64,000 bases of DNA from Ferruginibacter sp. (GCA_017983695.1 JAGOAX010000004.1:336538-400537), one strand, 5' to 3'. Shown: positions 17,856 to 26,499, counted from the first letter of the stretch. Notes: a model not told the origin generated them from the sequence alone. Numbers and translations: made by a program.

Positions 17856-17933
17856 TTCTCACAGATGACAGGGATTAACACAGATAAAATACATCTGTGA
17901 AAATCTGAGAAATCTGTGAGAGAAAAATGCTAT
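17856..17933. repeat. Dispersed repeat family B, copy 1
   Basis: This AT-rich repeat is built from ATCTGTGA/TCACAGAT-like words: CTCACAGATGACAGG, then CACAGATAAAATACATCTGTG, then AAATCTGTGAGAG. The outer CTCACAGAT and ATCTGTGAG are inverted copies. The GxxExxY gene follows directly. Confidence 0.7.
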
Positions 17934-18311
17934 ATGGAATTAAACGAGTTATCATATAAAATCAGGGGAGCTGTTTTTACAGTTCACAATGCACTCGGTC
18001 CAGGCTTGCTTGAAAGCGTTTACGAAGCTGCTCTAATATATGAACTTACCCAATTAGGCTTACATGTACAAAGCCAGGTTGGAATTCCGGTAAATTATAA
18101 TAGTGTTATGCTTGAAATTGGGTTTAGGGCAGATATTATAGTGGAGAATACTGTTATTCTTGAAATAAAATCAATTGAAACTTTACACGACGTGCATAAA
18201 AAGCAACTCTTAACTTATCTCAAATTATCTGGAATAAAACTTGGCCTTTTAGTAAATTTTAATGTCACAAGTTTAGTTGATAAAGAAAGCCTGATTCGAA
18301 TAATTAATTAA
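17934..18311 (+). CDS. GxxExxY protein (PD-(D/E)XK-like nuclease fold family)
   Basis: This protein of about 125 residues carries the family motif GPGLLESVYE (GxxExxY) and a later ILEIKSIE core typical of PD-(D/E)XK-like folds. The family is common in Bacteroidota and other phyla, and its function is not established. ATG 17934 is preferred over 17916, which lies in repeat B. The gene sits between two repeat B copies inside a sugar-acid operon to which it has no obvious relation, so it looks like an inserted cargo gene. Confidence 0.85.
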   Translation: MELNELSYKIRGAVFTVHNALGPGLLESVYEAALIYELTQLGLHVQSQVGIPVNYNSVMLEIGFRADIIVENTVILEIKSIETLHDVHKKQLLTYLKLSGIKLGLLVNFNVTSLVDKESLIRIIN

Positions 18312-18312
18312 A

Positions 18313-18345
18313 AAAATCTGTGTAAATCTGAGAAATCTGTGAGCA
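18313..18345. repeat. Dispersed repeat family B, copy 2, supplying a GTG start
   Basis: The sequence reads ATCTGTGTAAATCTGAGAAA followed by TCTGTGAG, the same words as copy 1. The GTG inside the final TCTGTGAG (18339-18341) is the apparent start codon of the iron alcohol dehydrogenase. Confidence 0.7.
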
Positions 18346-19481
18346 ACTTACAAATCATATTCCCAGGCAAATTAGTTTTTGGCAATGGTACTTTGCCGCA
18401 ATTAGTTGATGATGTGGTTGCACTAAAACCAACCAAAGTTTTTATTGCTACCATTGCACCATTACAAAATACACTAGCTGAGTTTATTACTGCACTTCAA
18501 AAAAACAATATTGAAATTTTAACCGACACATCTATTGTTGCCGAACCCTCTTTTGCAGATTTTGAAAAGCTGATGCAAACCGTAGCGCCTTTCAATCCTG
18601 ATGTGGTGATTGGTATTGGTGGCGGAAGTGTTTTAGACATTGCTAAATTAGTAGCCGCACAATTAGAGAATGAACAACAGTTAAAGGATTATGTGGGTAT
18701 TGGTTTTCTAAAAGGGAGGAAGAAAAAATTAATTTGTGTGCCTGCCACTTCCGGAACAGGAAGTGAGGTTTCTCCCAATGCTATTTTAGTTGATGATGAA
18801 AACCAGAAGAAAGGAATCATCAGTCCGTACTTAGTACCGGATATTGTTTATGTAGATCCGTTGTTAACCGTAAGCGTTCCGCCTGCTATTACTGCGGCAA
18901 CAGGTTTAGATGCATTAACGCATTGCCTGGAAGCATACACCAATAAATTTGCACAGCCATTTATTGATATGTATGCTTATGAAGGCATGCGTTTGATAGC
19001 AGCGCATATTGAAACCGCAGTAAAAGACGGCAACAATATCGAAGCAAGAGAAAAAGTAGCGATGGGCAGTTTGCTCGGCGGATTTTGTTTGGGCCCGGTG
19101 AATACTGCGGGTGTGCATGCATTATCTTATCCATTGGGCAGCATGTTTCATTTAGCACATGGATTATCCAATGCTTTGTTGTTACCTTATGTAATGCAAT
19201 TTAATATTCCGGCGGCAACAAAACGATATGCAGATGTAGCTATAGCATTGAGCTGCGAAAGGCAGGACAACGATACGGCAACCGCTTATGCCGGTGTGCA
19301 CAAAATAAGAGAACTGATAAAAGCCTGTGGTATTCCTGCAACATTACAGGAAGTGAATGTGCCGGAATCAGCCATAGCACAAATGGCGGTGGATGCGATG
19401 AAGATCCAGCGATTATTAAAAAATAATCCAAGAACAATTACAGAACAGGACGCTATAGCAATTTATAAAGCAGCATATTAA
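18339..19481 (+). CDS. Iron-containing alcohol dehydrogenase
   Basis: This 380-residue NAD(P)-dependent oxidoreductase belongs to the FucO/AdhB superfamily. It has the dinucleotide motif GIGGGSVLDIAK and the metal-site segments DALTHCLEAYTNKFAQP and HALSYPLGSMFHLAHGLSNALLLP, which carry the conserved histidines. The start is GTG 18339, since no ATG lies near the conserved N-terminus (QIIFPGKLVFGNG); that GTG is part of repeat B. Its stop overlaps the next gene's start (TAATG). In context it probably reduces an aldehyde produced by one of the flanking lyases: lactaldehyde, or a C4 aldehydo-acid giving threonate. Confidence 0.88.
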   Translation: MSNLQIIFPGKLVFGNGTLPQLVDDVVALKPTKVFIATIAPLQNTLAEFITALQKNNIEILTDTSIVAEPSFADFEKLMQTVAPFNPDVVIGIGGGSVLDIAKLVAAQLENEQQLKDYVGIGFLKGRKKKLICVPATSGTGSEVSPNAILVDDENQKKGIISPYLVPDIVYVDPLLTVSVPPAITAATGLDALTHCLEAYTNKFAQPFIDMYAYEGMRLIAAHIETAVKDGNNIEAREKVAMGSLLGGFCLGPVNTAGVHALSYPLGSMFHLAHGLSNALLLPYVMQFNIPAATKRYADVAIALSCERQDNDTATAYAGVHKIRELIKACGIPATLQEVNVPESAIAQMAVDAMKIQRLLKNNPRTITEQDAIAIYKAAY

Positions 19482-20383
19482 TGTATACCGATAAAAAATA
19501 CAAAGGCATCATTGTACCGGCTGTTACGCCGCTTACAAAAGACTATACCATTGATACAATAGCAGTAGAAAAAATATTTGCTAATTTTTACAAGCATAAT
19601 ATTTCACCATTCATATTAGGTACCACCGGCGAATCAGCATCTTTATCCAGCTCAGTAAAGTCTGATTATTTAAAAGCTGCGGCGAAAAATAAAAAGCCAG
19701 TTACTGTTTTATATGCCGGCATATCTTCCAACGTATTTGACGAATCGGTTGAGTTTGCCAAATTATGTGCCGATAATGCGGTGGATGCCGTTGCGGCAAC
19801 GCTGCCTTCTTATTATGCGTTGAATGATGAGCAGATGCTGAAATATTTTGAAGATCTTGCCGATGCCATTCCCTTACCCATGATCATTTACAATATTCCA
19901 GCCACTACTCACATGAGTATTCCGCTGGAAGTGATTGATGAATTAAGCATGCATCCCAATATTGTTGCGGTAAAAGATTCAGAGCGCAGCGAAGAAAGAT
20001 TGATGAAATCATTGGAGTTGTGGAAAGACAGGAGAGACTTCGGCCATTTTTTAGGATGGGCTGCAAAATCTGCATTGGCATTAATTGGCGGCAGCGATGG
20101 CCTGATACCAAGCACAGGGAACTTAGCGCCTGAAATTTATTCAGCTATGTGGAATGCCTTTACCGAAAAAGATTTTAAAGAAGTATATGCCACACAATTG
20201 CTAAGTGATAAATATGGCAACTTATACCAGGCAGATAAAACACTCGGCGAAAGTTTATGGGCATTAAAAGTTTTGATGCAGCAGAAAGGATTGTGCGAAG
20301 CAGTGGTAATGCCGCCATTGCAACCAATGCCTGCTGAAGAAGAAAGTAAATTAATTCAATCATTAAAAGATATTACTAATTAA
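19481..20383 (+). CDS. DHDPS/N-acetylneuraminate-lyase family protein, canonical motifs
   Basis: This 300-residue class I aldolase-type TIM barrel has GTTGES (47-52), the catalytic Y137 in YNIPATTH and the Schiff-base K165 in VAVKDS. Family members use pyruvate as donor or product. The operon contains no lysine-biosynthesis genes but does contain a dehydrogenase, PdxA2 and an acid-sugar kinase. Retro-aldol cleavage of a 2-keto-3-deoxy sugar acid is therefore more likely than dihydrodipicolinate synthesis. It starts by 1-nt overlap with the dehydrogenase stop, and PdxA2 follows 2 nt after its own stop. Confidence 0.87.
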   Translation: MYTDKKYKGIIVPAVTPLTKDYTIDTIAVEKIFANFYKHNISPFILGTTGESASLSSSVKSDYLKAAAKNKKPVTVLYAGISSNVFDESVEFAKLCADNAVDAVAATLPSYYALNDEQMLKYFEDLADAIPLPMIIYNIPATTHMSIPLEVIDELSMHPNIVAVKDSERSEERLMKSLELWKDRRDFGHFLGWAAKSALALIGGSDGLIPSTGNLAPEIYSAMWNAFTEKDFKEVYATQLLSDKYGNLYQADKTLGESLWALKVLMQQKGLCEAVVMPPLQPMPAEEESKLIQSLKDITN

Positions 20384-20385
20384 AG

Positions 20386-21432
20386 ATGGCAGCATTACCA
20401 GTTATAGGAATTACAATGGGTGACCCGGCAAGTATTGGTCCGGAGATCGCTGTAAAAGCATTACTCGATAAAAAGATCTACGAAATATGCAGGCCATTAA
20501 TTGTTGGTGATGTATCGGTATTCAATAACATCATCAGCAAACTGCAATTAAAAGCCAGCATCAATACAATTCAAAATGTAAAGGAAGCCAAATTCCAATT
20601 CGGTGTGATTGATGTATTCGATCTTAAAAATGTTGATATTGATAAATTGGTTTTCGGAGAAATTGCCGCCATGTGCGGCGAAGCTGCTTTTCAATCCATA
20701 AAAAAAGTAATTGAGTTAGCATTAGCAAAAGAAGTGGATGCTACCGTAACGGGGCCCATTAATAAAAAATCGATCAACGAAGCTGGTCATCATTTTGCAG
20801 GGCATACAGAAATTTATGCTCACTTCACCAATACCAAAAAATATGCGATGTTATTGGTGGAAGATAAAATGAAAGTGATACATGTATCAACACATGTTTC
20901 ATTAAGGCAGGCTTGCGATTTAGTGAAGAAGGATAGAATTTTAGAAGTAACCGAATTATTACGCAACGGTATGATCAGTTTAGGCGAGACCAATTTAAAG
21001 ATCGGCATTGCCGGATTAAATCCGCATGCTGGTGATAGTGGTTTGTTTGGTACAGAAGATGACCTGGAAATTTTGCCGGCTGTGGAAGAATTAAAGAAAT
21101 TGGGTTATGATGTAGAAGGCCCGGTGCCACCCGATACCATGTTTGCAAAAGCAGCCACCGGTTATTACGGTGGTGTAGTAGCCATGTACCACGACCAGGG
21201 ACATATTCCCTTTAAACTAACCGGCTTTAAATGGAACTCCGAAAAAAATCAAATGGACAGTGTTAAAGGTGTGAACATTACCATGGGCTTACCCATCATC
21301 CGTACTTCGGTAGATCATGGAACCGCATTTGAAATTGCGGGCAAAGGTATTGCCAGTGCAGATGCAATGGTGCTGGCAATTGAAAGTGCCGTGCAGTTAA
21401 GTAAATATAGAAAAGTCAATAGTCAAAATTGA
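20386..21432 (+). CDS. pdxA2: PdxA2-type 4-phospho-acid-sugar dehydrogenase (PdxA family)
   Basis: This 348-residue protein has all PdxA motifs: GDPASIGPEI, GHTEIYAH, NPHAGDSGLFGTEDD, YHDQGHIPFK and RTSVDHGTAFEIAG, with the metal-binding histidines in the last three. Classical PdxA oxidises 4-phosphohydroxythreonine for vitamin B6. PdxA2 enzymes next to a DUF1537 kinase oxidise and decarboxylate 4-phospho-D-threonate or 4-phospho-D-erythronate to dihydroxyacetone phosphate. The kinase gene follows at 21486 and no B6 genes are present, so the PdxA2 assignment is favoured. Confidence 0.88.
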   Translation: MAALPVIGITMGDPASIGPEIAVKALLDKKIYEICRPLIVGDVSVFNNIISKLQLKASINTIQNVKEAKFQFGVIDVFDLKNVDIDKLVFGEIAAMCGEAAFQSIKKVIELALAKEVDATVTGPINKKSINEAGHHFAGHTEIYAHFTNTKKYAMLLVEDKMKVIHVSTHVSLRQACDLVKKDRILEVTELLRNGMISLGETNLKIGIAGLNPHAGDSGLFGTEDDLEILPAVEELKKLGYDVEGPVPPDTMFAKAATGYYGGVVAMYHDQGHIPFKLTGFKWNSEKNQMDSVKGVNITMGLPIIRTSVDHGTAFEIAGKGIASADAMVLAIESAVQLSKYRKVNSQN

Positions 21433-21439
21433 ATAGTGA

Positions 21440-21485
21440 ATAGGCTGTCGAAATAACTTATAATTCACCATTCACCATTCACATT
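21440..21485. repeat. Family D repeat before the DUF1537 gene
   Basis: AATAACTTATAATTCACC is followed by a tandem ATTCACCATTCAC stretch ending 1 nt before the kinase ATG. The same word set occurs before the FGGY kinase (4505-4547) and before the symporter at 35398. Confidence 0.6.
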
Positions 21486-22565
21486 ATGATCGCAGTTATC
21501 GCAGATGATTTTACCGGCGCAGCAGAATTAGCTGGCATCAGCCTGCGGTATGGATTATCGGTTTCAGTTCACCTGGATAATGCAATTGATGCCAATGAAG
21601 ATGTGGTCATTGTTTCAACCGACAGCCGTTCTATGCAAAAAGCAGCAGCCATTTATTGCACTGCCGATGCGGTGGAAACAATATTGAAATTTGATCCGTT
21701 ATTATTATACAAAAAAATTGATTCTGTTTTACGGGGCTATGTTATAGATGAAGCGAAAGTACAAATGGAGCTGAGTGAAAAAAATAAGGTATTCATTTGT
21801 CCTGCTAATCCATCCTTGCAAAGAACCATCAGCAACGGAGAATATTTTATCAACGAAAAAAAAATAACCGAAACCGGTTTTATAAATGACCCGGAATTTC
21901 CAATAAGCAGTGCAAGCATTACTGCAATGGTTAACGATGAAACAGTACAGGTATTAAAACAAAATGATTGGTTACCCGTTGAAGGCATTGTAATAGGAGA
22001 AGCGGAAAGCAATGACGATATAAAAGCATGGGCCGCGGCAATAGATAAAAACTGGATGATGGTGGGAGCAGGAGATTTTTATACAAGCTTGCTTGAAAAA
22101 AAATATACAGCTAAGCCACAGCAAAAATTTCAGTTACAGTCACCGCATTTGTATGTATGCGGTACCGCTTTTGAAGAACGAAAAGCATTTATTAAAAAAT
22201 TGGATTGCACTGCTTACCTGCCCGAAACAATTGATGAAGAATGGTTACAACAAACGGGCAGCATCATTAAAGAAAAAGCCAAAGCAGTAATTGCAATCGA
22301 CAAATCAAATCAAACGGCTTTAACATTACGGACAATAATGGCAAAAGCAGTAAAGGAAATTGTAGTTAGAGAGAATGTAAAAGAAATTTTTATTGAAGGC
22401 GGTTCAACTGCCGCTGCCGTGCTAGAAGAATTGAATATTAAAAAGCTTACACCAGTAAATGAATTAAGCAGTGGAGTGGTAAGAATGAAAGCCGGAGATT
22501 TATTCATCACTGTAAAACCCGGAAGTTACCAATTACCAATAGCGATTCTGGACTTATATATTTAA
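21486..22565 (+). CDS. DUF1537 four-carbon acid-sugar kinase (DtnK/DenK-like)
   Basis: This 359-residue protein has the N-terminal DUF1537 motif IADDFTGAAELAG, the YKKIDSVLRG segment, and the C-terminal nucleotide-binding motif EGGSTAAAVLE. The family phosphorylates four-carbon acid sugars. With an adjacent PdxA2 the characterised substrates are D-threonate or D-erythronate, phosphorylated at O4. It is shorter than the usual 400-430 residues and than the paralogue at 42623, mainly between the two domains. It would feed PdxA2, giving DHAP for glycolysis. Confidence 0.88.
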   Translation: MIAVIADDFTGAAELAGISLRYGLSVSVHLDNAIDANEDVVIVSTDSRSMQKAAAIYCTADAVETILKFDPLLLYKKIDSVLRGYVIDEAKVQMELSEKNKVFICPANPSLQRTISNGEYFINEKKITETGFINDPEFPISSASITAMVNDETVQVLKQNDWLPVEGIVIGEAESNDDIKAWAAAIDKNWMMVGAGDFYTSLLEKKYTAKPQQKFQLQSPHLYVCGTAFEERKAFIKKLDCTAYLPETIDEEWLQQTGSIIKEKAKAVIAIDKSNQTALTLRTIMAKAVKEIVVRENVKEIFIEGGSTAAAVLEELNIKKLTPVNELSSGVVRMKAGDLFITVKPGSYQLPIAILDLYI

Positions 22566-22600
22566 AAATAAAAAACGATTCTGTAATCACAGAGTCTAAA

Positions 22601-22629
22601 GTCCCTCCTTGGGAGGGATTTAGGGAGGC
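22601..22629. repeat. Family C palindrome before the second symporter
   Basis: TCCCTCC-TTG-GGAGGGA is a perfect 7-bp stem followed by TTTAGGGAGGC. The symporter ATG lies 8 nt after it. The sequence is a close variant of the element inside the signal-peptide codons of the genes at 46155 and 47552. Confidence 0.75.
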
Positions 22630-22637
22630 TGCTTGTT

Positions 22638-24179
22638 ATGAACCATTTACACTTTATAGATTACAGCATCATACTTTTTGTGCTTGGCATTACTCTCTAC
22701 CTCGGCTTCCGTTTTGCCAACAAACAAAAAACCACCGAGAATTATTTTTTATCTAAAGGCAATTTTCCTTCCTGGGCATTGGGCTTGTCATTATTATCCA
22801 CGCTTATCAGCAGCAATACTTTTTTAGGCTATCCCGAACAAGGGTTCCAATCCAACTGGATTTATTTATTACAAGGCTACATGGTGCCTATCGTGCTGAT
22901 GGGTTCTATATGGTTTATTGTACCGCTGTTTCGTAAAGTTATCGGCTTAAGCACTTACGAATATTTTGAAAAACGTTTTGGAAAATTTGCCCGCTATTAT
23001 TCCTCTTCTTCATTTATCATCCGGCAGTTTGCCGGTATGGGCTCTGTATTAACGTTAGTGGCATTGGCTATTTATAAATTAACCAATATTGATCCGGTAT
23101 ATATTTTATTATGCGTGGGCCTGGTGCTCATCGTCTTAAATTTAAAAGGCGGCATGCAGGCAGTAATATGGCTGGATGTATTCCAGGGCTTCATGTTATT
23201 TGCCAGTGGATTTATTTGTTTGGGCATATTAATATTCTCCATAAAAGGCGGCATACCAGAAGCTTTAAAAATTGCCGACGAAAATAACCGAACCGGTTTT
23301 GGCCCTTACGATTTTAAATTAGATAAACTAAGTTTTTGGGTGCTGGTGATCAACGGCGCATTTTATGCCATTCAAAAATATGCAACCGATCAAACAGTAG
23401 TACAACGTTATCTTACTGCAAAATCCGACAAGTCAGCTATCAAAGCATCCTTAATGGGCATTTTTCTCACCGTTCCCATCTGGACGATCTTTATGTTTAT
23501 TGGCACTGCATTATTTGTTTACTATAAACAGAATCCGCTTCCCGCCGATGTCAGCGCCAAAACGGTGTTTCCATATTTTATGATGACCAATTTACCCACC
23601 GGTGTAATTGGTTTTATTGTGGCGGCTTTAATAAGCGCTGCTATTTGCAGTTTAAGTGCTGATATTAATTCCAATGCCGCAGTAGGCATGGAAGATTATT
23701 ATAAAAAATTCCGGCCGGGTAAAACGGATAAACAAAATTTATACGCCAGTAAAATGATGGTGCTGTTGTCCTGCTTTTTCGCCATCGGCATGGGCTATTT
23801 TTATTTAAAGTTCAGCAGTGGCGGCATCATCGATCTCATATTTACCGTGTACGCTATTTTTTCCGGCGGCATTGTAGGTATATTTTTATTAGGTGTTTTT
23901 AGTGCCAGGGCAAACCGGCAGGGCATGAACATTGCTATTGTTGCCTGCATATTATTTACCACCTGGGCTTTTTTAACCAGCACACCCATCGGAATAAAAG
24001 ATCCCCAACTACTGCTGGATTTAGGTAATTTTAATTTTACGCATCATAAATTAATGCTGGGGGTGTACAGTCATTTGGTGGTGATTATTGTAGGCTACAT
24101 CGCCAGTTTATTTTTTCCTAAGCCGGTGCTGCCCGATAATTTATTGTACAGTAACTGGAAAGCCAACAGGCATAAATAA
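22638..24179 (+). CDS. Sodium:solute symporter (SSS family)
   Basis: This 513-residue multi-spanning membrane protein has the SSS motifs STLISSNTFLGYPEQGF, GGMQAVIWLDVFQG, SDINSNAAVGMEDYYKKF and a GGIVGIFLLGVF helix near the C-terminus. It resembles the symporter at 15213, so the locus has two related importers on either side of one catabolic set. The substrate cannot be read from sequence; a sugar acid is likely from context. It is followed 10 nt later by the fused esterase gene frame. Confidence 0.88.
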   Translation: MNHLHFIDYSIILFVLGITLYLGFRFANKQKTTENYFLSKGNFPSWALGLSLLSTLISSNTFLGYPEQGFQSNWIYLLQGYMVPIVLMGSIWFIVPLFRKVIGLSTYEYFEKRFGKFARYYSSSSFIIRQFAGMGSVLTLVALAIYKLTNIDPVYILLCVGLVLIVLNLKGGMQAVIWLDVFQGFMLFASGFICLGILIFSIKGGIPEALKIADENNRTGFGPYDFKLDKLSFWVLVINGAFYAIQKYATDQTVVQRYLTAKSDKSAIKASLMGIFLTVPIWTIFMFIGTALFVYYKQNPLPADVSAKTVFPYFMMTNLPTGVIGFIVAALISAAICSLSADINSNAAVGMEDYYKKFRPGKTDKQNLYASKMMVLLSCFFAIGMGYFYLKFSSGGIIDLIFTVYAIFSGGIVGIFLLGVFSARANRQGMNIAIVACILFTTWAFLTSTPIGIKDPQLLLDLGNFNFTHHKLMLGVYSHLVVIIVGYIASLFFPKPVLPDNLLYSNWKANRHK

Positions 24180-24222
24180 AAAAAGTATCATGAAAAAAGA
24201 AAATATTTTTTCTTCACGCAAT

Positions 24223-24308
24223 TTTTCACGCAAAGACGCTAAGGAAATAAGACGCAAAGTTCAGTTGTATTTTCTTAGCGGCTTTGCCGCTTTGCGCCTT
24301 GGCGTGAA
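24223..24308. repeat. Family E inverted repeat inside the 5' end of the fused esterase gene
   Basis: The left arm TTTTCACGCAAAGACGCTAAG and the right arm, whose outer parts are CTTAGCG and GGCGTGAAAA, are inverted copies spanning about 86 nt. Read in frame, the left arm gives FSRKDAKE and the right arm FAALRLGVKT, a pattern I recognise from translated copies of a common intergenic repeat of this phylum. GTG 24304 lies in the right arm. Confidence 0.75.
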
Positions 24309-26499
24309 AACCCTTGTGCTCCTTTGCGCCTTTGTACCTTCGTGGTTCCATGCCCACGCACAACCCAGCTCCGATAACCAGTTTGCCAAACCACTCAAAG
24401 AAGTACTCAACGATATTCAAAAAAAATATGGCGTTACCATAAAGTTTGTGGATAGTATGGTGGCCAATAAAAAAGTTACCTATGCCGATTGGAAGTACCG
24501 GCCCGATGTAGAAGTAACCTTAGATAATATTTTAAAACCACTGGAGCTAAAAGTTAAAAAAGAAAAAGACAAACAATATAAACTAAGTGTGTACGAATAT
24601 TATCGCTGGCCGGTAAATGAAGGCTGGGCCGAGCTGGACCGTATTGCAGCACAATACAAAACACTGGAGGAATGGGAAAAAAGAAAAGCGATGATGAAGC
24701 CGCAGTTGCTGGAAGCGATGCAGCTGTCACATCTGCCGGCATTGCCCAATACAAAACCCATTATTACACCCGAAAGAAAATTTGCAGGCTACAGTATTGA
24801 AAATATTGCCCTTGAAGTAATGCCCGGCTTTTGGGTAAATGGCTCCTTGTACAAACCCGAAAAAATAAAAGGAAAGATACCGGTGATATTGCATCCGCAG
24901 GGGCATTGGGATAAGCACCGCTACCGTGCCGATTGCCAGTACACCAGTGCCGCATTGGCAAAAATGGGCGCCATGATCTTTAGCTTTGATATGTTTGGTT
25001 ATGGCGAAAGTGAATTGCAGTTTAAATTTGAAGACCACCGTACCAGCCGTGCCATGAGTTTGCAAATATTAAGCAGCATCCGCATTCTGGATTATTTGTT
25101 AGCATTAAAATATGCTGATACCGGCCGTGTGGCCATTACCGGCGGCAGCGGCGGCGGCACTTATGCCGTGTTAATGACGGCGATAGACGACAGGATAAAA
25201 GTATCGGCACCCATTGTAAATCTTTCTTCTTATTTCTATGGCGGCTGCCCATGCGAAAGCGGTATGGATATACACAGCTGCGGCGGAAGAACAGATAATG
25301 TAGAACTGGCGGCCATGGCAGCGCCGCGGCCAATGCTGGTAGTTAGTGATGGCGGCGACTGGACAGACCGCATGCCCGAGCATGATTTTTTATACCTGCA
25401 AAAAATGTACAGCTGGTATGGCAAGCCCGAAAATGTAAGCAATGTGCATTTGCCTAATGACAAACACGATTTTGGTTTTAACAAACGAAAGCCTTTGTAC
25501 GAGTTTATGGCAAAGCAGTTTAACCTGAATGTAAAAGCCATACAAAACACCGAAGGCAATATTGTTGATACGGCTATAACGCTTGAGCCCTTAAATGCAT
25601 TTTTTGTTTTTGGCGACAAGGGAGAAAAATTACCGGCACATGCGGTTAAAGGTTTTGATAATATTGATAAATTATTCAATGAAGAAATTATTAAGGCCAA
25701 ACAAAACCAGCGCTATAAAATAGGACTGATAGACCTGATGTTATTAAAGCGGCAGAAATTGGGCGCCATTACTTTAACTGCACAGCTGAATGCCGATGGG
25801 GTAGAAGTGGATATGGGTGGCCTGGGCACAAGGCCAACATTCGATAACCAATTGCTGATTGATTCTGTACGCAACCAGTTTTTAAAAACTGCAAAGGAAA
25901 ATAATGTAGAAATATTTAGTTTGGCCATGACTGGGTATTATGCACAAAGTTTTTGCGGCAGGGCAGAATACAAAAGATCAATTGAAGATTGTATTAGCAC
26001 CATGAAGCTGATGAATGTAAAAACAGCTTTTCTGCCGTTAGGTGTGCAATGCGATCTGAAAAAGAATCCTGCTGTAAGAGATTCGGTTATTGCAAGATTA
26101 AAAGTAGCCGGTAAAATGGCGCAGGATGCCGGCGTGGTAATTGGTATTGAAACCGCACTGTCTGCAAAGGAAGAGGTTCAATTATTAAAAGCCATCAATT
26201 CGCCGGCAATAAAAATTTATTTCAATTTTTCCAATCCATTAAAAGAAGGGCGGGATTTAATTAGTGAATTAAAAATTTTAGGCAAAGACAGGATTTGTAT
26301 GATACATGCTACCAACAAAGATAGCGTTTGGTTGCAGAACGATCCGCAGATAGATATGTATAAAGTAAAAAAGACCTTAGATGAAATGGGTTATACCGGC
26401 TGGCTGGTAATTGAACGCAGCAGGGATGCGAAGAAAGCTTCGGATACCAAATATAATTATGGAGCTAATGCGGCGTATTTGAAGAAAGTGTTTCAGTAA
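24304..26499 (+). CDS. Exported fusion: STN-like domain + alpha/beta-hydrolase (esterase) + sugar isomerase/epimerase TIM barrel
   Basis: Starting at GTG 24304 gives a compact signal peptide (MKTLVLLCAFVPSWFHAHAQ) and 731 residues. The in-frame ATG at 24190 would add 38 residues encoded mostly by repeat E. The first domain (KPLKEVLNDIQKKYGVTI... to about residue 75) resembles the STN/secretin short domain. The second is an alpha/beta-hydrolase of the acetyl-xylan-esterase kind, with nucleophile motif GGSGGGTYA and a likely catalytic His in NDKHDFG. From about residue 475 the chain looks like an AP-endonuclease-2/xylose-isomerase-type barrel (GIETALSAKEE, CMIHATNKD, WLVIERSRD). The combination suggests deacylation plus sugar handling in the periplasm; both substrates are unknown. 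Confidence 0.72.
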   Translation: MKTLVLLCAFVPSWFHAHAQPSSDNQFAKPLKEVLNDIQKKYGVTIKFVDSMVANKKVTYADWKYRPDVEVTLDNILKPLELKVKKEKDKQYKLSVYEYYRWPVNEGWAELDRIAAQYKTLEEWEKRKAMMKPQLLEAMQLSHLPALPNTKPIITPERKFAGYSIENIALEVMPGFWVNGSLYKPEKIKGKIPVILHPQGHWDKHRYRADCQYTSAALAKMGAMIFSFDMFGYGESELQFKFEDHRTSRAMSLQILSSIRILDYLLALKYADTGRVAITGGSGGGTYAVLMTAIDDRIKVSAPIVNLSSYFYGGCPCESGMDIHSCGGRTDNVELAAMAAPRPMLVVSDGGDWTDRMPEHDFLYLQKMYSWYGKPENVSNVHLPNDKHDFGFNKRKPLYEFMAKQFNLNVKAIQNTEGNIVDTAITLEPLNAFFVFGDKGEKLPAHAVKGFDNIDKLFNEEIIKAKQNQRYKIGLIDLMLLKRQKLGAITLTAQLNADGVEVDMGGLGTRPTFDNQLLIDSVRNQFLKTAKENNVEIFSLAMTGYYAQSFCGRAEYKRSIEDCISTMKLMNVKTAFLPLGVQCDLKKNPAVRDSVIARLKVAGKMAQDAGVVIGIETALSAKEEVQLLKAINSPAIKIYFNFSNPLKEGRDLISELKILGKDRICMIHATNKDSVWLQNDPQIDMYKVKKTLDEMGYTGWLVIERSRDAKKASDTKYNYGANAAYLKKVFQ

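Noticed and set aside
17856..18345. CRISPR-like array from the repeated ATCTGTGA words
   Set aside because: The words are short, imperfect and without regular spacers; a dispersed repeat explains them.
19481..20383. Lysine-pathway dihydrodipicolinate synthase
   Set aside because: The motifs fit the family, but the operon has only sugar-acid genes and a second divergent member, so a catabolic lyase is more likely.
20386..21432. Vitamin B6 PdxA
   Set aside because: The adjacent DUF1537 kinase and absence of B6 genes favour the catabolic PdxA2 type.
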